Numbered from the stretch's first letter, positions 7,959-13,558 are shown. The stretch is 17,684 bases of DNA from DATLFI01 sp035524895 (GCA_035524895.1 DATLFI010000024.1:1-17684); one strand, 5' to 3'. Notes: generated by a model from the sequence alone, not told the origin. Translations and numbers: made by a program.

Positions 7959-9274
7959 GTCGCGGCAGCCACCGCGGCCGCGGTCACGGCGATCGAAGCT
8001 TCTTCGAGGATCTTCATCGCACGCGCGAGCTGCTCGTCGGTGATGACGAGCGGCATCAGCGTGCGCACGGTGTTGCCGCTGGCGGTCATCAGCAGCAGAC
8101 CGCGGGCTCGCGCCTCGGCGAGCAGGGCCGCGGCGCGCACCGGATCCGGCAGGCCGCTGCCCGGGTCGACCACGTCGATGCCGCGCATCGCTCCCAGACC
8201 TCGCGGGCGCACGAGGAAGTCGTGGTCGCGCGACAATCGCTCGAAGAGCGACGCGATCCGCTGGCCGATGACCTCCGCGCGCTCGGCAAGCCGCTCGCGC
8301 TCCAGAACCCCGAGCACGGCGAGCGCCGCCGCGCACGCCACGGGATTGCCCCCGTAGGTGCCACCGATGCCGCCGACCTGTGGTGCGTCCATGAGCGCCG
8401 CGCGTGCCGTCACCGCCGAGAGCGGCAGGCCGCCGCCGAGCGACTTGGCCATCACCACCATGTCCGGCTCGAGGGCGTAGCGCTCGGACGCGAACATCGC
8501 CCCGCAGCGTCCGAACCCGGTCTGTACCTCGTCGCACGCGAAGACGATGCCGTGCTCCCGGCAGAGGCGCTGCAGACATCGCGCGGCCACCGGGTGCACC
8601 GGCAGGAACCCGCCCTCGCCCAGCACCGGCTCCATGAGCAGGCAGGAGATCGCCTCGGGCTCCACGTGGTAGGCGAACAGATGCGCGATCGCGCCGCGAC
8701 ACTGCAGCTCGACCTCGTCGTCCCCGCGCTCCCCGGGCCAGTAGAACGGCTCCCAGGGCAGCCGGTACACCTCGGGCGCGAACGGGCCGAACCCAGCGGA
8801 GTAGGGATGCACCTTGCCGGTGAGCGTCATCGCCAGCAGCGTCCGCCCGTGGAATCCGCGCTCGAACGCCACCACGGCAGGTCGGCCGGTCGCGGCCCGC
8901 GAGATCTTGACCGCGTTCTCGGTCGCCTCCGCGCCGCTGTTGAAGAACACCGTCTTGCAAGGACCAGGCACCGGCACCAGCTCGCCGAGTCGTTCCGCGA
9001 GCTCGAGGTACGGCTCGTACATCGCGACGTGCCAGCAGCTGTGGATCAGCTCGCCGGCCTGGTCCTGGATCGCTGCGACCACGTCGGGGTGGTTGTGCCC
9101 GACGTTGACGACTCCGATGCCACCGCAGAAGTCGAGGTACTCGCGTCCGTCGACGTCCCACAGCAACGCGCCCCGAGCCCGCTTCGCGAAGAGCGGCGCG
9201 ACCTGGAAGGGGCCGCGAGGGATCGCGCGCTCGCGCCGGCCGAGCAGGTCGCCTAACGACACCGCGCACTCCAA
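7955..9274 (-). CDS. Class III aminotransferase, 4-aminobutyrate/diamine type
   Basis: A 439-residue PLP enzyme of aminotransferase class III. It shows FFNSGAEATENAVK (110-123), FERGFHGRTL (137-146), the cofactor aspartate in FACDEVQTGFGR (Asp248), the Schiff-base lysine in VMAKSLGGGLP (Lys277) and the TYGGNPVAC segment (306-314). This is the pattern of GabT and related omega-amino acid or diamine transaminases, which move a terminal amino group to 2-oxoglutarate or pyruvate and leave a semialdehyde. It is the first gene of the operon, and its stop overlaps the dehydrogenase start. The start is a rare TTG at 9274, chosen because GGAGG lies 6 nt upstream; the next candidate, GTG at 9262, would be 18 nt from that site. 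GABA, putrescine, cadaverine and 5-aminovalerate are all possible substrates. Confidence 0.9.
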   Translation of the reverse strand: MECAVSLGDLLGRRERAIPRGPFQVAPLFAKRARGALLWDVDGREYLDFCGGIGVVNVGHNHPDVVAAIQDQAGELIHSCWHVAMYEPYLELAERLGELVPVPGPCKTVFFNSGAEATENAVKISRAATGRPAVVAFERGFHGRTLLAMTLTGKVHPYSAGFGPFAPEVYRLPWEPFYWPGERGDDEVELQCRGAIAHLFAYHVEPEAISCLLMEPVLGEGGFLPVHPVAARCLQRLCREHGIVFACDEVQTGFGRCGAMFASERYALEPDMVVMAKSLGGGLPLSAVTARAALMDAPQVGGIGGTYGGNPVACAAALAVLGVLERERLAERAEVIGQRIASLFERLSRDHDFLVRPRGLGAMRGIDVVDPGSGLPDPVRAAALLAEARARGLLLMTASGNTVRTLMPLVITDEQLARAMKILEEASIAVTAAAVAAAT

Positions 9275-9280
9275 CGGGCG

Positions 9281-9285
9281 CCTCC
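9281..9285 (-). promoter_or_regulatory. Ribosome binding site that decides a TTG start
   Basis: GGAGG on the minus strand, 6 nt before the TTG at 9274. It is the reason for preferring TTG over the in-frame GTG at 9262. Confidence 0.6.
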
Positions 9286-9316
9286 GTTCGCGCCGACTCC
9301 CGAGAAGCGATCGAGG

Positions 9317-9332
9317 ATTCGTGAGAACGAAT
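9317..9332. promoter_or_regulatory. Inverted repeat in the operon leader, candidate operator
   Basis: ATTCGT-GAGA-ACGAAT is a perfect 6-bp inverted repeat with a 4-bp spacer, in an AT-richer patch between the candidate promoter and the TTG start of the aminotransferase. It could be a regulator site or a small leader hairpin. No matching repeat is seen elsewhere in the window. Confidence 0.35.
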
Positions 9333-9362
9333 TTTCCTGGATCCGCGACAGCATCCGTTTCG

Positions 9363-9371
9363 ATTACACCA
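9363..9371 (-). promoter_or_regulatory. Candidate extended -10 for the five-gene operon
   Basis: On the minus strand TGG-TGTAAT gives a TGn extension and a 5/6 match to TATAAT. No good -35 stands 17 bp upstream (TTCCTT). The predicted transcript would start near 9356 and have a leader of about 80 nt that includes the inverted repeat at 9317-9332. Confidence 0.35.
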
Positions 9372-9505
9372 CAGACCGCGCGCCGAAGGAACCCCTGCGA
9401 GGCAAAGAAATGCCTGGACCAAAATCAGTCGCACTGGTGCCGGGCGGCGGCAGCAACGCGGTGGCGATGGCTGCGAGTAGCTGGGGTCGTCGGCTTGGGA
9501 GGAGG

Positions 9506-9534
9506 TTGACACTGTGTAGTGTGTAGTAGATACT
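9506..9534 (+). promoter_or_regulatory. Promoter of the XRE gene, likely leaderless
   Basis: A perfect TTGACA (9506-9511) is followed after 17 bp by GATACT (9529-9534), a 4/6 match to TATAAT. The expected start of transcription, 6-7 nt further on, coincides with the A of the ATG at 9541. There is no Shine-Dalgarno between, so the mRNA is probably leaderless. Confidence 0.6.
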
Positions 9535-9539
9535 ACACA
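9513..9539. promoter_or_regulatory. Operator: palindrome plus third half-site over the -10
   Basis: TGTGTAGTA-GA-TACTACACA (9520-9539) has perfect 9-bp arms with a 2-bp centre. A further TGTGTAG (9513-9519) stands directly before it in direct orientation, making three half-sites in 27 bp. The site covers the spacer and -10 of the XRE promoter, the usual place for an autorepressor, so the downstream XRE protein is the natural candidate to bind it. Confidence 0.65.
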
Positions 9540-9540
9540 G

Positions 9541-10008
9541 ATGGCGACCCGAAACGGCAGTACCGGTAGCAGTCGGAGCAGCACCAGCCGGAAGGCAGGA
9601 CAGCTTGGCAGGGCGCCCGCCGCGGGGGCTGTACCGGCACCGCCGAAGAGCCGTGAGACGAGCTTCGGCGGCTACGTGCGTGCGCGTCGCGAGGCGTTGC
9701 AGGCGGCGGACCCTGAGTTCTCTCTGCGTCGGCTGGCGCAGCGGGTGAGGGTCGAGCCGTCGTATCTGAGCAAGGTCGAGCGCGGGCTCGAGGCCGCGCC
9801 GTCGGAGGAGAAGGTGCGGCGACTGGCCGAGGAGCTGGGCGAGAACCCGGACGTGTTGCTGGCGCTCGCCGGCAAGGTCTCGGCCGAGCTGCAGCGGATC
9901 ATCCGACGGCGGCCGCAGGTGTTCGCGGAGCTGCTGCGGGAGCTCGACGAGGCGCCTGACCACGCGATCCTGCGCGTCGTACGCGAGGTGCGCGATGGCG
10001 AGTGGTGA
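9541..10008 (+). CDS. XRE-family transcriptional regulator
   Basis: A 155-residue DNA-binding protein. Residues 1-40 are a Ser/Ala/Arg-rich tail. Residues about 42-110 are a Cro/CI-type helix-turn-helix: FGGYVRARREAL, then SLRRLAQRVRVEPSYLSKVERG (61-82), in which S74-Y75-L76-S77-K78 lies in the recognition helix, then EEKVRRLAEELGENPDVLLALAG. The C-terminus RVVREVRDGEW looks like a conserved tail of a subfamily I have seen in GC-rich bacteria. It starts 1 nt after a palindromic operator and is followed by a conserved protein of unknown function, which suggests a self-regulated two-gene unit. The ATG at 9541 is chosen from the promoter geometry; since the N-terminal 40 residues are low-complexity, a later start cannot be fully excluded. 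Confidence 0.85.
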   Translation: MATRNGSTGSSRSSTSRKAGQLGRAPAAGAVPAPPKSRETSFGGYVRARREALQAADPEFSLRRLAQRVRVEPSYLSKVERGLEAAPSEEKVRRLAEELGENPDVLLALAGKVSAELQRIIRRRPQVFAELLRELDEAPDHAILRVVREVRDGEW

Positions 10009-10034
10009 CAGGAGGTGAGGCAGGGCACCGAGCG

Positions 10035-10057
10035 CGCCGGCCCCGCCGGGGCCGGCG
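10035..10057 (+). other. Very strong intergenic hairpin in the XRE module
   Basis: CGCCGGCCCC (10035-10044) and GGGGCCGGCG (10048-10057) pair perfectly over 10 GC pairs around a 3-nt loop. It sits between the XRE stop (10008) and the next gene start (10122). No U-run follows. A consensus Shine-Dalgarno GGAGGTGA (10011-10018) stands before it with no start codon at a useful distance. A smaller hairpin (10085-10098, GCCAG-CGAG-CTGGC) follows. It may attenuate or stabilise the mRNA and set different levels for the two proteins. Confidence 0.6.
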
Positions 10058-10121
10058 AGCGAGCGGCTCCCTTCATGGAATCCAGCCAGCGAGCTGGCAC
10101 GAGAACAGGACAGGTGACGTC

Positions 10122-11159
10122 ATGGTCGAGCTGATACAGGACAGTCTGCGGTTCCGCTTCCCCGAGGTCTACCCGGGAGCGGAGCTCACCCTCGACTGCC
10201 AACGCACGCTGCGCATTCCCGACGACGGGCGCAGCTATGCGCTGCCGCCGGGGCTCGGCCGGTTTCCGGTGCGCCACGTCGACGACTTCGCGGCGCGGTT
10301 GCCGGAGAGCTGGCGGCGACGGGGCGGCGTGATGCTGCCGATGTACCAGGCCGAGGCGCTGTGGCTGTGCTTCCGGAGCGCCGAAGTCGCTTCGCGCGAG
10401 ACCAGCTACCCGTTCGCGGTAAAAATCGCCGCAGGCAAGATCAACGCGGTCAACGGCGAGAGCTGGCGCGACGGGCTCGACTTCGACCCGCAGGGCTACG
10501 TCGTGGTGCCCCGGCAACCGTGGCTCGACGGCTTCGTGGTCGGAGAAGGCACCATCCGTCAGTTCGTGGCGATGCCGCTGGGCGCCGGCTACAGCGCCGA
10601 GGAGCAGCTCGCCGGCGAGGCCGAGTGGGGTGGCATGCAGGTGGAGGTGTTCCCGATGAAGCGCGAGGTGTTCGAACGGCGCTTCCCGGTGCGGCGGCGT
10701 CGGTCCCTCGTGAGCGAGGACCTGCTCTGCATGTCACCTCCACCCGCGGCCGCCGACTTCCACATCGATATGGCGCTCGCGCCCGGCGGCAAGATGCAGC
10801 AGCAGATCGAGATCGACCCCTACGAGCCCGCGGACTGGGATCTCGCGTGCGGCCAGCGGTGCTTCGTGCACCTCGCCAACTCGATGGTGTGGCGCGCGAT
10901 CACCGGCGCCGAGCCGCCGCACGCGCCGCTCACCGCAGAGGAGTACACGCGTGCGGGGCTGCCGTGGTTCGACTGGTACTCGGAGCAGCCCGCGGTGCCG
11001 GGCTCCGAGAAATTGGCGGGCCTCTCCAGCGTGCACGAGCTCGGCCAGCACAAGGGGGAGTTGCCGCTGCCCGAGAACCAGAGCGTCGAGCCGAAGAAGG
11101 TGGTCGCGCTGGGTCCGGCAAAGCGGCGGCGAAGCTTGGTGCGCGTCGGGTCGTGGTGA
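10122..11159 (+). CDS. Conserved protein of unknown function partnered with XRE regulator
   Basis: A 345-residue soluble protein with no signal peptide, membrane segment or catalytic motif I can name. I recognise it as a member of a conserved uncharacterised family from stretches such as RTLRIPDDGRSYALPPGLG, GGVMLPMYQAEALW, YPFAVKIAAGKINAVNGE, IRQFVAMPLGAGYSAEEQL and ANSMVWRAITGAEPPHAP, but I know no tested function. The many Trp, Pro and Gly residues and the mix of short strands suggest a compact beta-rich fold. The frame is open back to 10002, but the ATG at 10122 has AGGTGA 4 nt upstream and starts where family-like sequence begins (MVELIQDSLRF). It follows the XRE gene by 113 bp that hold a strong hairpin, and probably shares its promoter. 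It could be the effector of a self-regulated stress, defence or toxin-like module; that is inference only. Confidence 0.75.
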   Translation: MVELIQDSLRFRFPEVYPGAELTLDCQRTLRIPDDGRSYALPPGLGRFPVRHVDDFAARLPESWRRRGGVMLPMYQAEALWLCFRSAEVASRETSYPFAVKIAAGKINAVNGESWRDGLDFDPQGYVVVPRQPWLDGFVVGEGTIRQFVAMPLGAGYSAEEQLAGEAEWGGMQVEVFPMKREVFERRFPVRRRRSLVSEDLLCMSPPPAAADFHIDMALAPGGKMQQQIEIDPYEPADWDLACGQRCFVHLANSMVWRAITGAEPPHAPLTAEEYTRAGLPWFDWYSEQPAVPGSEKLAGLSSVHELGQHKGELPLPENQSVEPKKVVALGPAKRRRSLVRVGSW

Positions 11160-11239
11160 AGCGCGTGGTACTGGCCTTCCGCGACGGCATCGCCGCCGAC
11201 CTCGGGCTGGTGACGCAGTGGCACGAGCCCAGCGACTGA
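11156..11239 (+). CDS. Possible 27-residue ORF coupled to the unknown protein
   Basis: A GTG at 11156 overlaps the stop of the preceding gene as GTGA and opens a 27-residue frame (VKRVVLAFRDGIAADLGLVT and on to a TGA at 11237). The reading is protein-like and uses the same overlap as other gene pairs here. It may be the start of a third module gene cut short by the rearrangement that begins just after it, or chance. No Shine-Dalgarno of note. Confidence 0.3.
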   Translation: MKRVVLAFRDGIAADLGLVTQWHEPSD

Positions 11240-11318
11240 TCAGCTCGCTGTCGATCGAGCCGATCATCGCGATCGCGCAGTGCGCCAGTTCTCGACCAGG
11301 CGCAGCGGACGCGACTGT

Positions 11319-11375
11319 TCACTGCCCGCGCGCGGGATCGCCGATGCGCTCGAGGCGGCCCACGACAAGGGCATC
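11319..11375 (+). pseudogene. Inverted internal fragment of a Ser/Thr protein kinase
   Basis: On the plus strand, translation gives SLPARGIADALEAAHDKGI, which matches the helix just before the HRDLKPAN catalytic loop of bacterial Hanks-type kinases (typically ARQIADALEAAHxKGIVHRDLKPAN). The catalytic loop itself is missing: homology stops at 11375. One base later the other strand begins to read as the N-lobe of a kinase, so two pieces meet tail to tail. Confidence 0.55.
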
Positions 11376-11376
11376 C

Positions 11377-11601
11377 GAGCCCATAGATCGACGCGATGTT
11401 GGGGTGCTGGAGCTGGGCGAGGAGCTGCGCTTCGCGCTCGAAGCGGGCGAGGCGCTCCTTGTCTTCGGTGAAGCCCGAGGGCCGCACCTTGATCGCGACC
11501 TCGCGCTCGAGCTTTCCGTCGGTCGCGCGATAGACCTCGCCCATTGCGCCCTCGCCGAGCTTGGCGGTGATCTCGTAGGAGCCGAGGCGGGTGCCGATCA
11601 T
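11377..11601 (-). pseudogene. N-terminal fragment of a Ser/Thr protein kinase
   Basis: About 75 residues of a Hanks-type kinase N-lobe: MIGTRLGSYEITAKLGEGAMGEVYRA with the glycine-rich loop (GEGAMG), the ATP-binding lysine in VAIKV, the helix-C glutamate within LARFEREAQLL, and QHPNIASIYGL. After GL the homology ends at 11377 and the frame continues into unrelated sequence. No catalytic loop, DFG or C-lobe follows, so it cannot be an active kinase. A good ribosome binding site (GGGAGG, 5 nt before the ATG) survives, so a short product may still be made. A copy of its first 16 codons occurs 1057 bp to the right. Confidence 0.8.
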
Positions 11602-11606
11602 CGAGC
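11556..11606. repeat. 51-bp direct repeat, left copy (kinase 5' end)
   Basis: Identical to 12613-12663 at 50 of 51 positions. It covers the first 15-16 codons of the kinase fragment plus the 5 nt before its ATG. The pair brackets a segment of about 1 kb that contains a complete vapBC module. Confidence 0.8.
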
Positions 11607-11692
11607 CCTCCCGACGAAGCCCGTTCGAACCGGCAAGGCAGCAGGCCCACGGGCCGAGGCTCCGACCGTTGCGGTCGACGCACGGCGACGGC

Positions 11693-12109
11693 TCAGAGCG
11701 AACCCCTGGGGACGATCCACTGCGTCGGCTGTGAGGTCACCGCTGCTATCCGGTCGTAGTCCTGGTCGTAGTGCAGCACGATGGCTCCTGCGACCTCGGC
11801 AGCCGCGGCGATGATGAGGTCCGCGATCTTCACGCTGCGGTGGTGCAGGCCACGGACCTTCGCGAGTTTGCGCTGGACCTCCAGCGCTCGCGCGAAGGAG
11901 CCCGAGTCGGTAGGGATCGAGCGGAGGCCCAGGAGCTCCTCGGCCAGGGCCTCGTAGTCCTTCGACGAGCGAGCCGACCACAGGATCTCGAGGCGCGCCT
12001 GATCGCAGAGGCACAGCTCGTCCCGCTCGAGGTGGCGAAGCCAGGCCTCCGCCACCTCGGGGGTAGCCGACCGATGCCAGGCGCTCGTGTCGACGCAGTA
12101 CAGGCTCAT
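11693..12109 (-). CDS. vapC: VapC-type PIN-domain toxin
   Basis: A 138-residue PIN-domain protein, the toxin of a type II toxin-antitoxin pair. PIN toxins are Mg-dependent ribonucleases that cut tRNA or rRNA. The acidic active-site set is visible: Asp7 in YCVDTSAW, Glu41 in ARLEIL, Asp97 in KIADLIIAAAAE, and Asp115/Asp117 in LHYDQDYDRIA. The length is normal for VapC. Its ATG overlaps the stop of the upstream antitoxin (ATGA), so the two are translationally coupled and the antitoxin is made first. The module lies between the two copies of a kinase-derived repeat, with kinase debris at both sides, which suggests it arrived or was moved as a unit. The gene looks intact. Confidence 0.92.
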   Translation of the reverse strand: MSLYCVDTSAWHRSATPEVAEAWLRHLERDELCLCDQARLEILWSARSSKDYEALAEELLGLRSIPTDSGSFARALEVQRKLAKVRGLHHRSVKIADLIIAAAAEVAGAIVLHYDQDYDRIAAVTSQPTQWIVPRGSL

Positions 12110-12327
12110 CGAGCGGGCCGGCTTGCGGCCAGGAGCTCCGGAGATCGATCGATGCCGTGACCGGCCTCGATCCTCTCGGCGAGGCGTTGGCGAAGATGGC
12201 GCCGAATCACCTCGCGGAACGCCTTGTCGACCGTGTCCTTCAGTCCCTTGGTCCTCAGCGCTTCCTGTGCGCGCGCCAGCAGTGCGTCGTCAACCTCGAT
12301 CGTAGTGCGTCGAGTCTCGATCTTCAT
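12106..12327 (-). CDS. vapB: VapB-type antitoxin
   Basis: A 73-residue antitoxin for the PIN toxin that follows it. Residues about 5-45 (TRRTTIEVDDALLARAQEAL and on to the DTVDKAFREVIRR stretch) form a ribbon-helix-helix type DNA-binding domain; the remaining tail would bind and mask the toxin. Ribbon-helix-helix VapB proteins usually repress their own operon with the toxin as co-repressor. The frame is open back to 12423, but MKIETRRTT at 12327 is the family-like start. No Shine-Dalgarno is seen. An AT-rich patch (CTTCTATATATGAAG) spans the start codon in otherwise GC-rich DNA and probably holds promoter or operator elements. Confidence 0.88.
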   Translation of the reverse strand: MKIETRRTTIEVDDALLARAQEALRTKGLKDTVDKAFREVIRRHLRQRLAERIEAGHGIDRSPELLAASRPAR

Positions 12328-12457
12328 ATATAGAAGGCTACCACGAGATAGTGCATCCGACGGGATCTCTCGACTCCGCTCCGCGTCACGGTGGCCTCGA
12401 TCGCGTCGCAGGCCTCGTATCACCGCCCGTGTTGGCGCGGTGGATTCCAGCCCGTGA

Positions 12458-12556
12458 TCAGGTTGATCTGCGCGCTCCCGGTCTCGTTCGGCGCTGCCCG
12501 CGGTGCCAGCTCAGCAGGGCGGCGACTACGACGCTGGCGTCGACGGCCGTACGCAT
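12458..12556 (-). pseudogene. Truncated PIN-toxin start
   Basis: The minus strand from an ATG at 12556 reads MRTAVDASVVVAALLSWH, a typical N-terminus of a VapC PIN domain with the first active-site aspartate (Asp6). After about 20 residues the PIN pattern is lost and a TGA follows at 12460-12458. The usual 120 or so residues with the other acidic positions are missing. It also reads in frame with the kinase-start repeat just upstream (ATG at 12658), making a chance chimera of 66 residues. Confidence 0.5.
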
Positions 12557-12612
12557 CAGCGCTCGCGACGCGCGATTCGACTGCGCCATGCACGAACGAG
12601 TCATCCATGTCT

Positions 12613-12663
12613 CGAGCTTGGCGGTGATCTCGTAGGGGCCGAGGCGGGTGCCGATCATCGAGC
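12613..12663. repeat. 51-bp direct repeat, right copy (kinase 5' end)
   Basis: Encodes MIGTRLGPYEITAKLE on the minus strand and matches 11556-11606 at 50 of 51 bases. Homology ends abruptly on both sides; the ribosome binding site present at the left copy is not retained here. Confidence 0.8.
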
Positions 12664-12721
12664 GGCTCGAACGTCTTGCCCGGAACCAGGGATCAGAGAG
12701 CGACAGCGGGCACGAGCTCTA

Positions 12722-13108
12722 TCAGTAGCTCGAGATACGGAGCCCCGCGACTCGCCCGAAGTGACCGCTGTTGCGGGTGACGAGTGCTTCCTGGTGTCTG
12801 ACCGCGAACGCTGCGATCCAGGCGTCGTGATCTCCGATCGTGCGCCCCTCGGCTTGGAGCTGGCGTGCAATCCGGCTGGCGATCCAGGTGACTTCGGGCT
12901 CGGGCCACAGGACCTCGAACACGGAGAGGAAACGCTCGCAGTCTTCCCGGCGATCGTCGTCGAAGCCTTCGGCGACCTCCATCCAGGTCACGAAGGTGAT
13001 TCTCGCGCGTTCACCGGCCGAGCGCTCGAGAAGCGACGAGGCCGGTCCCTGGCTGCCGCGTCGGATCTCGCGCTGGAGATCGACGAGCACTGTGGTGTCC
13101 AGGATCAC
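12722..13108 (-). CDS. vapC: VapC-type PIN-domain toxin, second module
   Basis: A 128-residue PIN-domain toxin from a different VapC branch than the neighbour at 11693. Active-site positions are Asp4 in ILDTTVLVD, Glu44 in TWMEVAEGF, and Asp93/Asp95 in IGDHDAWIAAFA; the fourth position region reads VTRNSGHFGRV, a common variant of the T-R-N-x-x-x-F end of PIN domains. The frame extends upstream to 13372, but the GTG at 13108 overlaps the antitoxin stop as GTGA and starts exactly at the conserved V-I-L-D-T strand, so I choose it. Apparently intact, and likely a ribonuclease held inactive by the antitoxin just upstream. Confidence 0.9.
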   Translation of the reverse strand: MILDTTVLVDLQREIRRGSQGPASSLLERSAGERARITFVTWMEVAEGFDDDRREDCERFLSVFEVLWPEPEVTWIASRIARQLQAEGRTIGDHDAWIAAFAVRHQEALVTRNSGHFGRVAGLRISSY

Positions 13109-13368
13109 TCGGCTCGTGCCTCCGCACGCGGGCGTCGACCGCGTCGGCGAGCTCGATCCTCGATCCGATCGAGCGACTCGTCCGCCAGAAAGCTCAGCGG
13201 ATGGTGCAGGTAGAGGTCGCGAAGCCTTCCGACGACGTCGCCGGCATCGGCCGACCCGTCCCAGCGGGCGCGACGAACGACCGAGGAGAAACTCTCCCGG
13301 GGACCTCTCTTGGCGCTCCTCAGCTTCTCGTAGGCGTCCAGCTCGAGCGTAATAGTCTTCGTCGCCAT
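13105..13368 (-). CDS. vapB: VapB-type antitoxin, second module
   Basis: An 87-residue antitoxin upstream of and coupled to the PIN toxin. The N-terminus ATKTITLELDAYEKLRSAKR followed by ESFSSVVRRARW matches the VAPB_antitox (UPF0330/DUF217) type, a small DNA-binding domain. The C-terminal third is Arg/Glu-rich and likely wraps the toxin. Two starts are possible: ATG at 13383 or ATG at 13368. I prefer 13368 because the sequence M-A-T-K-T-I-T-L is the family-like start and a -10-like TATGAT (13380-13375) stands 6 nt before it, which would place the transcript start on the ATG itself. Confidence 0.85.
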   Translation of the reverse strand: MATKTITLELDAYEKLRSAKRGPRESFSSVVRRARWDGSADAGDVVGRLRDLYLHHPLSFLADESLDRIEDRARRRGRRPRAEARAE

Positions 13369-13558
13369 GCACGAATCATACATGAGTAGTGAGTGGTGGC
13401 TCCGCGTCTGCGAAGCGCAAGCGCGTTACCGCGCCGCGCCTACGTGGCGCTCGCTGGCCCCGCCTATCCGCTGGCTCGGATCGCTTCAACTGCCAGGCGT
13501 AGCAGTGCTCGAGCCCGACGAGGTCTCCGCGCCGCCCTCGAGCGACTGAGGACGACTC

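Larger units (their letters stand above)
12328..12721. other. Gene-poor stretch with gene debris
   Basis: About 390 bp between the two vapBC modules without an intact gene. It contains the right copy of the 51-bp kinase repeat (12613-12663) and a truncated PIN start (12458-12556), both on the minus strand. The remaining DNA shows no recognisable gene. Confidence 0.6.

Noticed and set aside
7959..9584. Upstream extension of the aldehyde dehydrogenase frame
   Set aside because: The sequence before residue 1 of the dehydrogenase is Arg/Gly-rich and overlaps the real aminotransferase frame; the GTG at 7958 fits both homology and overlap.
11622..11640. tRNA T-arm-like sequence (CCGTTCGAACCGG)
   Set aside because: It has the TTCGAA core, but the flanks do not form a 5-bp T-stem and no acceptor or anticodon arm is found near it.
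11240..13400. Insertion sequence or prophage behind the rearrangements
   Set aside because: No transposase, integrase, terminal inverted repeats or target-site duplication is visible; the only long repeat is kinase-derived.
13367..13549. Plus-strand frame of 60 codons between the second antitoxin and the nucleotidyltransferase
   Set aside because: No motif or ribosome binding site, and it begins inside the antitoxin start region; not supported as a gene.
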